Assembly (NCBI RefSeq): GCF_013394305.1
Contig: NZ_AP019810.1
Span: 1,929,501-1,993,500, forward strand
Length of the DNA: 64,000 nt
Direction of reading: 5' to 3'
Source: Enterococcus mundtii
Lineage (GTDB): Bacteria; Bacillota; Bacilli; Lactobacillales; Enterococcaceae
Shown: positions 57,266 through 64,000 of the stretch, piece after piece
Layout: every line of letters begins with the position of its first letter
Numbering within the stretch: the first letter of the stretch is position 1
The notes under the pieces: model-generated
Seen by the model: the letters and a program-made list of their open reading frames with translations, nothing else
What the model was told of the DNA's origin: nothing
Databases searched by the model: none
Program-made: the position numbers and the translations under genes

Positions 57266-58306
57266 ATGATACACAAACAAACGATACAAAAAAGTCTATG
57301 GTTGCTTATAGCGCTCTTCTTTTTCTTGCCGCAGGCGGTCCAGGCCGAGGAAACGAGTTTAAATACGTACGTTACCCCTCTTTTTCCAGAGAGCCAAGTG
57401 GATGAAAGTAAAGGATACTATGAGTTATTACTCCCTCCTGGACAAAAAGAGACTTTGCGACTAGAAGTCGGAAATTCCAGTTCAGAACCAATCAACGTTC
57501 AGGTGACACCGCATACAGCTTATACTAATACTTTGGGGAATGTCGAGTATGGCAAAGATGTTGAAGAAGCGGATCCATCCTTAATCCACTCCTTGGATGA
57601 GCTGATGACTCCTTCGGAGGTCATTGCTTTAGCTGGAAATGAAACAAAGGTTATAGAAATTCCTCTGCAAATGCCTAAAGACGCCTTTGAAGGGTATTTA
57701 GCCGGCGGCTTACGAATCGCCGAAGTAAAAGAAGAGGAAGATAGCGATGCCCCAGGAGGAGAAGGCGTAGCTATCAAGAATGAGTTTGCCCATGTGGTTG
57801 GTGTGGTCGTTAGTAATACTCGAGACTCGGTGCAACCGGAGTTGGAACTATTAGATGTGTTTGCAGATCAATTGAACTACCGCAATGTGATCAGCGCCAC
57901 GTTACAAAACTTTACGCCCACTTTTGTCAATCAATTGGCGGTGGAAGCGACCGTAAAACGAGTAGGGGAGAACGAGGTTCTCTATAAGGCGGAGAAAGAA
58001 ATGATGCAGATGGCCCCAAATTCTAATTTCAACTTCCCGATTTCTTTAGAAGGCGACCGTTTTCGAAGTGGGAACTATGTCCTAGAATTAACAGCTACAT
58101 CTGGAGAGAATGAATGGTCATGGACGCGTGAATTTACAATTGAAGCCGAAGAAGCCCGCAAGTTAAATCGAGAAGACGTAATGATTGATTCTGGTGTCAA
58201 TTGGTGGATGATCGGTGCGATTATTTTGCTTATTTTAATGCTTGGACTTGTGCTTTACCTGATGTGGCAAAAGAAAAAAGCACGTGAAAACGAAAAAGAA
58301 GTATAG
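57266..58306 (+). CDS. DUF916 and DUF3324 domain membrane-anchored protein (WxL partner)
   Basis: 346 residues. Signal peptide about 1-27 (LWLLIALFFFLPQAVQA). DUF916 about 30-160 (VTPLFPESQVDESKGYYELLLPPGQKETLRLEVGN) and DUF3324 about 170-295 (VAIKNEFAHVVGVVVSN, then NFTPTFVNQLAVEATVKR). A C-terminal membrane helix (WWMIGAIILLILMLGLVLYLMW) ends in a basic tail. Two immunoglobulin-like domains thus face outward and are thought to bind WxL proteins and wall. The end overlaps no gene; the next start lies 13 nt after the stop. Confidence 0.93.
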   Translation: MIHKQTIQKSLWLLIALFFFLPQAVQAEETSLNTYVTPLFPESQVDESKGYYELLLPPGQKETLRLEVGNSSSEPINVQVTPHTAYTNTLGNVEYGKDVEEADPSLIHSLDELMTPSEVIALAGNETKVIEIPLQMPKDAFEGYLAGGLRIAEVKEEEDSDAPGGEGVAIKNEFAHVVGVVVSNTRDSVQPELELLDVFADQLNYRNVISATLQNFTPTFVNQLAVEATVKRVGENEVLYKAEKEMMQMAPNSNFNFPISLEGDRFRSGNYVLELTATSGENEWSWTREFTIEAEEARKLNREDVMIDSGVNWWMIGAIILLILMLGLVLYLMWQKKKARENEKEV

Positions 58307-58319
58307 AGAGGAGGATTCC

Positions 58320-61300
58320 ATGAGAAAGCTAATGAAAAAAGGAATGCTCATTTTAGGGACGATGATTCTTGTTCTGCATGCATTCCTCCTGCCAGTAGGC
58401 ATCGTCTATGCGGAAACCACGGATAGAAAGGTAGGGGGGCAAGTACAGGAAGAAGAACAATTGGAACTTCCATCCATAAAAAACTATCTAGAAGTGGAAG
58501 AAGAAGGCAATCCTCGCTTTTCCTTTCCTCGCTCTCACCTTCAAGGAACGGTTGAAGAGCCATTGAAGGTGACATTTGTTTCAGATCAAGAGGTGTCAGA
58601 GGCAAGAATTACCCTTCCAAAGGAAGCGCAGCTGGTAAAAGATCAGTTACAAGCTGGAGTTACCGTAAACCAAGAAGAATCAGATGAATGGGTGATTCAA
58701 GCGGAGCGTGTACAACAAACGTTTGTGCTTCCAGTGGTATTTAAATCTGAAGGTAATTATGATGTGTCCGTCGAAGACGTAACTGCGACACTTGAAATAT
58801 CGGAAAAGGAAGAAACGGAGACTGAAGATCAACCAGAAATGAATCAGGATTCATCTAATGAATCAAATGAAGAACATGAGCAATATCCAAATACGACTGA
58901 ACAATCAGAAGAAAAAGAAGCGCCTGTAGCAACCGAAGAATCGAAAGAGGAAGCTACTCCTTCTGAGAACGAAACATTCAAACAGGCGGTCTTTGATGGA
59001 AATACAGAAGAAGTCTCAACAATGGCTGCATTCAGAGAGGCTATCGCAAATCCTGAAGTCAGCATTATCTCTGCTCAAGCAAATTTAACTGAAAATACAG
59101 CCAATATAATGACGATCGACCGACCAATCAAGATACAAGGAAACGGACATACGCTGACTTTTGGTAACAATAGTTTTTATTTTCAATTAGCAGAAGTGAG
59201 TGAACCAATGACCTTTCGGATAGAGGACGCAACAGTTACAAAAACCGGCGATACACCTTTAGTCAATGCAACAACAGAGGTTAGCCACAATTGGACACTA
59301 GAAATAGAAGATGTAGCAGAAGTCAATGCCAATACGATGCGACTAGCATCAATTCCAAAAGGTACGGTTCAATTTACAGGTGGCACGAATAACTTTACAC
59401 GCACAAGCTCTACGCAAACTTTCATTGAAGCAAAAGAAGTCAAAGCAATCAATCAAGCGAAAGTAACGATCAGTCGTGGGAATGCCACGATCTTTCTAGC
59501 AGCAGCGACAATTTCCGAACCTAAACTAACAATCGAAAACGGTGCAAATTTAGCAATTACTACGACTTCAGGTGTGGCAAATACGATTGATTTTAGAGGA
59601 GAAAATGCGGAGATTGCACTCCAATCTGGTGGGGATTTAACGATCAATACAGTAGGAACGACTGCTACTCCTACTAATATAAGAAATAATACGATTGCTA
59701 TGACTGGAACAGGACCGAAAATCACCGTTCTTGATAAAAGTAACTTGACTACGACAAGTACTGCAGCCAAAAGAGGGTTACATCTATCCGGAAATAATCC
59801 CCAGGTAATTGTGAATGATTCGAAATTATCTGTGACCTCAGCCACACAGTCAGCCATAAATCTATCAGGGGATGAGCCAATATTTTCTGTAATGAATAGT
59901 CATACTGATATTCGTTCTGAAACAGGGACCACACTTGCCTTGACAGGTGTATCGCCTAAAGTCAACTATGTGGGGTCTATAGGGAGTTTAATAAGTACCA
60001 CCGGACAACGATTGCATTTGAACGGCGGCAACCCTCAATTATCATTGGAACAGACCCAACTGTCAATGTCAGCTACAACCGGCCGTGGAGTTTATTTAGA
60101 AGGAACAACGCCACAAGTATTACTAAATGATAGTAGTATTGAAATGACAGATACAGGTGCTTCTCAAGGTATGATTTTGGAAGGAACGGATGCGTTACTT
60201 TCTTTAAAAAAGAATAGTATTTTCAACATTTCTGGAGGTGGAACAGGAACACTAGAAAATATTCAAGTTGGGAATAATAATGCAAGACCTAAGATAGACT
60301 TAGAAGATGGTTCAAAATTAGCAATAACCGCTACCAGTGGACCTGGTGCAGGGTCTGCCACAGCCAATAATGCCGTTCATCTCAGAGGAAATGAACCAGA
60401 ACTAAATATAACAGACGGAGCGAGTATTGCCATTGATATTACTTCTGGTAATCGGCGTGGCATAGCGCTGACCGGGAATAATTCTACTACACTTGTTGAT
60501 TCTAGTGATATAAGTTTGAAGCTAGGGGGGAGTGGTGTAGGTTATGCTGCAACAGGAACTACTAATAAATTAGCCATCTCAAAGAGCCAGTGGGAGGCGA
60601 ACGGAAGCTCTGGACACAATATTCATATGGTTGGGGCCAATAGCACAGTCTTACTTGATCGCTCTGATGCTGTTTTTGAAGCAGCCAGCTCTGGTAGGAA
60701 TATTTGGTTAGCAGGAGCAGATTCAGTTCTTGCTATAGAAAATGGTGCTCAAGTAAATGCAACATCAGATAATGCGAACAGTATAACAATACATGGCGCA
60801 CGTGCATTATTACAAATGAGTGGGTCTGAATCAAAGATGGAAGTAATTAGTAATGTCAGTGCCGGTGAAACCAATGCAGCGGTTTATCTAGGTGCTGCTA
60901 GCGCTAGTACTACTTCAGGAGCTGCAAATCCTAATGCTGAAGTTAGATTGACGGAAGGCGCAAAAATGAACGTCCATGCAAATCGTGCCTCTGCGTTAGG
61001 TTTGCTTAGCTCAAATGGCCAATTTAACCTGTTAAAGCAGTCCGAATTAAATTTAACTGCAGGAAGTACCAATGAATCGCAGAATGGAGCTGTCGCTGTC
61101 TTACGTTTTATACGTGCAGGAGGCTATCAGTTTACAATAGACAATGCAAAAATGAACATAAGTAAATCTGGAGGAAGAACACCAGGTATTCGTATGTATG
61201 GTGGTAATAATCATATTTTAGTTAGGAACGGAGGGCAATTTTTCATCTATAATCCTGGGAATGGTACACCTATAGATCAAGATACGTCCTCTGGTTTGGC

Positions 61301-63155
61301 CAATCAAGGGGTACATTATCCTAGGACCGGGGGTAATTCTTTTGTAGTTGATGGTGTTGGTTCTAAAGTTCAAATTATTGCGGACAACGGTGCAGCGATT
61401 GATATGGAAAGTCAGGCGGGGCAAATTGAAGCACGAGACGGCGCCACTTTCATTGCTCAAGGACGAACAGCTACAGATGCGGCAGGAATTTTCAATGCTG
61501 GAAATTTAACTGTTGATTTTGATAATCCGTTATTTATGGACTTTAGAAATACTCGCGTTGGTGGTGGGAATATATTTAATGCTAGTAGTGGATCGACATT
61601 AAACGCAATAAATAGTGATTTATCTGTTTGGCGAAAAGGCGCTGATTTGAATGGAGACCCAAATTTAGACTTCCGAAGTATTGATTATTCGTTTACCGGA
61701 ACAAATTTTAATACGTTAAGAGAGACAAGTGACCCCACACAACTAAATACGGACGTGTTTGGAAACACAGGGTTAACTGCTTATAGTCGATTAAGTAGTA
61801 ATAATGGGCGCTGGGCTATCGCAGATGAGCTGAGAGTACCAACCAATGCTGATAAGAAAATCTATGGGCGCGTGAGTCTTCCTGTAGGACTAGATGATAG
61901 TCGTCCAGCGTGGGATGATGAAGCGATTGTGACAGTCGAAGTAGAATCTCCATCAGGACGCACACAAGAGTATACAGCCAAGACCGTCGGTCATTCAGAC
62001 GAATCACCAGGGATCAGTATCTACGGAGAAGACCCACGTGGTGGGCTTTTTGAAATCACCTTACCTGAACCCCTTGAAGCAGGATCAAAAGTTCGAATCA
62101 GTCACGTAGAATTAACCAGTGGCGAACTGACCGAAGATTTTGACCACCAGATCTTAACAGATACTGTGGAAGTCTTTCCAATCGTCCCTCCGGCACCTGC
62201 GAAATTCTCATCTTCTATCATTGGTGAAAATAGTAAAACCATCCAAGGGATTTCAGAAAATAAAGAAGCTGAAGTAACCGCAACGCATAATGGGCAACCC
62301 TTTGATACATCAGATGCCACTATCAACGATGAGGGCAGATTCACACTTGATATAAGCGAACTCGTACTACAAGAAGACGATGAAATTCAAATCTTTTTAC
62401 GGGATAATGCAGGATCCGCAAAGGCCGCAGAGGTCGTTTCTCCACCTGAAACAAATAATGATCGAGGTAATATCAATCCGGCAACCGAGTTACTGTTTCA
62501 TGATGTGACATTTGAACCAGCGACGATTTTAACGGTTGGGAATCTTGGTCCTGTTTCACCGGTAGATCCGATGAATCCAGAAATAGAAGTCGATCCAGAG
62601 AATAAACCTGAGCTCGAAGAAGACCAAGGCTTGTTAAGCATAGATTTTGCTTCTCGATTCACATTTGGCCAACAAGCAATTTCTACGCGAACGAAGCGAT
62701 ATTATGCGCAACCGCAACGCTTGTTAAATCCGGATGGAACCGTCAATGAGGCTGAAGAGCGACCAAACTATATCCAGATCAGTGATCGACGGCCAGAAGA
62801 GGAACGTCACGGCTGGCAATTAGCAGTTACGCAAAACAGTCAATTTACGGATCTACAGGAAAATGAACTAAGAGGGGCACGTTTGTCTTTCACTAACCAA
62901 CAATTGGAGTCTATTCACGGAAGTGATGAACCGATGTTGTATAATCAAGACGGTGTTACCTTAATTCCAGGAGAAAAGACTAAACTTCTGACCGCGCTCG
63001 ATGGCCAAGGCGCAGGTACCTGGATCTATCGGTTTGGTGACGGTGAAAGTGCAAGCGAAAGCGTGGCACTTGAAGTTCCTCCAACCGCGAATCCAAGAGC
63101 AAGCACCTATGAAACAACACTCACCTGGGAACTAAGTGTAGTTCCCGATAATTAG
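58320..63155 (+). CDS. giant WxL domain adhesin-like surface protein
   Basis: 1611 residues. Signal peptide about 1-37 (GMLILGTMILVLHAFLLPVGIVYA), an acidic low-complexity stretch about 165-225 (rich in Glu, Ser, Asn), then from about 235 a pectate-lyase-like beta-helix region (MAAFREAIANPEVSIISAQA, then IKIQGNGHTLTFGNN) running for some 800-900 residues as repeated short strands of the kind LTIENGANLAIT and VNDSKLSVTSAT. Two beta-sandwich-like segments follow (VPTNADKKIYGRVSLP; GENSKTIQGISENKEAEV). The C-terminal WxL domain has W1499 in HGWQLAV and W1603 in LTWELSV. The start follows gaggagg; an in-frame codon at 58284 is inside the previous gene. Likely an adhesin held at the wall by the WxL domain. 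Confidence 0.9.
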   Translation: MRKLMKKGMLILGTMILVLHAFLLPVGIVYAETTDRKVGGQVQEEEQLELPSIKNYLEVEEEGNPRFSFPRSHLQGTVEEPLKVTFVSDQEVSEARITLPKEAQLVKDQLQAGVTVNQEESDEWVIQAERVQQTFVLPVVFKSEGNYDVSVEDVTATLEISEKEETETEDQPEMNQDSSNESNEEHEQYPNTTEQSEEKEAPVATEESKEEATPSENETFKQAVFDGNTEEVSTMAAFREAIANPEVSIISAQANLTENTANIMTIDRPIKIQGNGHTLTFGNNSFYFQLAEVSEPMTFRIEDATVTKTGDTPLVNATTEVSHNWTLEIEDVAEVNANTMRLASIPKGTVQFTGGTNNFTRTSSTQTFIEAKEVKAINQAKVTISRGNATIFLAAATISEPKLTIENGANLAITTTSGVANTIDFRGENAEIALQSGGDLTINTVGTTATPTNIRNNTIAMTGTGPKITVLDKSNLTTTSTAAKRGLHLSGNNPQVIVNDSKLSVTSATQSAINLSGDEPIFSVMNSHTDIRSETGTTLALTGVSPKVNYVGSIGSLISTTGQRLHLNGGNPQLSLEQTQLSMSATTGRGVYLEGTTPQVLLNDSSIEMTDTGASQGMILEGTDALLSLKKNSIFNISGGGTGTLENIQVGNNNARPKIDLEDGSKLAITATSGPGAGSATANNAVHLRGNEPELNITDGASIAIDITSGNRRGIALTGNNSTTLVDSSDISLKLGGSGVGYAATGTTNKLAISKSQWEANGSSGHNIHMVGANSTVLLDRSDAVFEAASSGRNIWLAGADSVLAIENGAQVNATSDNANSITIHGARALLQMSGSESKMEVISNVSAGETNAAVYLGAASASTTSGAANPNAEVRLTEGAKMNVHANRASALGLLSSNGQFNLLKQSELNLTAGSTNESQNGAVAVLRFIRAGGYQFTIDNAKMNISKSGGRTPGIRMYGGNNHILVRNGGQFFIYNPGNGTPIDQDTSSGLANQGVHYPRTGGNSFVVDGVGSKVQIIADNGAAIDMESQAGQIEARDGATFIAQGRTATDAAGIFNAGNLTVDFDNPLFMDFRNTRVGGGNIFNASSGSTLNAINSDLSVWRKGADLNGDPNLDFRSIDYSFTGTNFNTLRETSDPTQLNTDVFGNTGLTAYSRLSSNNGRWAIADELRVPTNADKKIYGRVSLPVGLDDSRPAWDDEAIVTVEVESPSGRTQEYTAKTVGHSDESPGISIYGEDPRGGLFEITLPEPLEAGSKVRISHVELTSGELTEDFDHQILTDTVEVFPIVPPAPAKFSSSIIGENSKTIQGISENKEAEVTATHNGQPFDTSDATINDEGRFTLDISELVLQEDDEIQIFLRDNAGSAKAAEVVSPPETNNDRGNINPATELLFHDVTFEPATILTVGNLGPVSPVDPMNPEIEVDPENKPELEEDQGLLSIDFASRFTFGQQAISTRTKRYYAQPQRLLNPDGTVNEAEERPNYIQISDRRPEEERHGWQLAVTQNSQFTDLQENELRGARLSFTNQQLESIHGSDEPMLYNQDGVTLIPGEKTKLLTALDGQGAGTWIYRFGDGESASESVALEVPPTANPRASTYETTLTWELSVVPDN

Positions 63156-63164
63156 TCACAAGAA

Positions 63165-63191
63165 AGAAAAGGGCTGCGGCTCTTTTCTTTT
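63165..63191 (+). terminator. intrinsic terminator of the WxL operon
   Basis: agaaaagggc-tgcg-gctcttttct forms a 10-bp stem with one wobble pair, then ttttc. Confidence 0.75.
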
Positions 63192-63217
63192 TCTTCATAG
63201 AAAGTACAGAAAAAAAT

Positions 63218-64000
63218 ATGCACATTTTATTTGATCATTTAGTCATGGCAGATAAGACGAAACGTTGGCTGCTCTTATTGGCGACGTTAGAAGAAGAGGA
63301 ACATGTTACCGCACAAACCTTAGCTAAACAGACTGGGTTTGGGCGACGGACGATTATTGAGGATATAAAGGTGATCAAGGACTATTTTGGTGAGCGGATC
63401 CATTTGATCGGCGATGAGAAGGGCTATCACTTTTCCTTTCTGAACCCTAAAGGGTATTATGAGGAGAAACAAGCGTTACTAAATGAAGAGAAACTTTTTC
63501 TTTTTGTGGATCAATTGGCTGCGGGAAAGTGTTTAGACAATCAACAGTGGATGGCGTATCTTGATGTGTCGAGTGCAAGCTTCCAACGGATGAAACGGCA
63601 GCTTCAAACGTTATTAACGACCTACTATGGGATAAAAATTGAATCTAAAACCAATCAATTATGGGGCGAAGAAGCGGGGATTCGCCAATTCCTTTATGAT
63701 TTTTATTTCACCTTACCATTGTATCCTAGGTTTCTTTCAGAACATATTCAGGACCTACATCAGGAGAAAGTGGCGATTCAAGACGGACCTTGGCACCTAG
63801 ATCAAACCTTGTTTAATCAATGGCTGAAACTAGCTAAGCAACGAGTCGACCAAGGACATTGCTTACAAGAACAAGTGGCACATAAACAAGCCCAAACAAC
63901 TCTAATCCAGGCTTTGGATCAACAGGTGAGTGTGTTTCTGCCAGGACCAGAAAAAGCTGCGTTGTTTCTTCTCTCGTTAGATGAGAGTCAATTTTTGAAC
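63218..64000 (+). CDS. Mga-like/DeoR-type helix-turn-helix regulator, partial (N-terminal 261 residues)
   Basis: The frame opens at the ATG at 63218 and runs past the window edge. The N-terminal winged helix reads KTKRWLLLLATLEEEEHVTA, then QTLAKQTGFGRRTIIEDIKVIKDYF, the HTH_Mga type seen in regulators linked to WxL clusters. A second HTH-like region follows (SSASFQRMKRQLQTLLTTYYGIKIESK). It is probably the local regulator of the WxL operon, or of a next cluster (inference). No strong ribosome site is visible; an in-frame ATG lies at 63245. Confidence 0.75.
   Translation, partial: MHILFDHLVMADKTKRWLLLLATLEEEEHVTAQTLAKQTGFGRRTIIEDIKVIKDYFGERIHLIGDEKGYHFSFLNPKGYYEEKQALLNEEKLFLFVDQLAAGKCLDNQQWMAYLDVSSASFQRMKRQLQTLLTTYYGIKIESKTNQLWGEEAGIRQFLYDFYFTLPLYPRFLSEHIQDLHQEKVAIQDGPWHLDQTLFNQWLKLAKQRVDQGHCLQEQVAHKQAQTTLIQALDQQVSVFLPGPEKAALFLLSLDESQFLN

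Noticed and set aside
59453-59857. 134-codon frame opposite the giant WxL gene
   Set aside because: Shadow of the beta-helix repeats; no start signal.

Overview
The window looks like a chromosomal segment of a low-GC lactic acid bacterium, most probably Enterococcus of the E. faecium group (E. faecium, hirae, durans, lactis or mundtii). The support is a sigma-54 PTS operon, WxL/DUF916 surface genes, a tyrosine-type decarboxylase with its exchanger, several Mga-like regulators, an ISL3 element, oleate hydratase, and a type II-A CRISPR system with a 36-bp repeat beginning GTTTTAGAGCTATG. The species call is inference from gene content; no alignment was run.

1-9.2 kb: a PucR-type regulator and a truncated alpha/beta hydrolase face an operon for energy-yielding carbamoyl transfer. 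It encodes a fused AllF-AllG protein, AllH (DUF2877), an MFS permease, carbamate kinase and a dicarboxylate-type symporter, and probably forms carbamoyl phosphate from oxalurate and then ATP. 9.2-13.7 kb: an antitermination-controlled beta-glucoside unit (promoter, RAT/terminator, EIIBCA, 6-phospho-beta-glucosidase, LicT/BglG). 13.7-16.2 kb: a ketopantoate reductase-like gene and a PfoR-like EIIC behind a long leader. 16.3-19.2 kb: truA, msrA and an aldo/keto reductase. 19.2-20.5 kb: palindromic repeats and gene wrecks, including a frameshifted signal peptidase I. 20.5-22.7 kb: a cellobiose/lactose-class PTS (IIB-IIA-IIC) with a sigma-54 promoter and a palindromic upstream site.

22.7-29.6 kb: an MmcQ/YjbR protein, a frameshifted methyltransferase, a GNAT, YrhK, a zinc alcohol dehydrogenase, an unknown membrane protein, oleate hydratase and tiny ORFs. 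29.7-36.8 kb: a complete II-A CRISPR-Cas locus: divergent tracrRNA, cas9 (1330 aa), cas1, cas2, csn2, leader, and 12 intact repeats plus a degenerate last one with 12 spacers of 30 bp. 36.8-45.8 kb: tandem DUF1622 proteins, an Mga-like regulator divergent from an aromatic amino acid decarboxylase and its exchanger, and a Ca-type P-ATPase. 45.9-47.5 kb: an intact ISL3-family element with an 8-bp target duplication inside an older degenerate repeat.

47.5-53.9 kb: a second Mga-like regulator, NUDIX, MarR, GNAT, B3/B4, VOC and a PurBox-flanked purine permease. 53.9-55.6 kb: a transposase-like remnant, then an unrecognised secreted protein with a small membrane partner. 56.0-64 kb: a WxL surface-complex operon (small LPXTG-like protein, WxL protein, DUF916/DUF3324 protein, 1611-aa WxL adhesin-like protein), followed by a third Mga-like regulator cut by the window end.

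The clearest systems are CRISPR-Cas II-A, the fused oxamate carbamoyltransferase operon, the sigma-54 PTS unit, the decarboxylation unit and the WxL operon. The least explained are the secreted protein pair at 54.8-55.5 kb and the PanE/PfoR-like operon with its leader.
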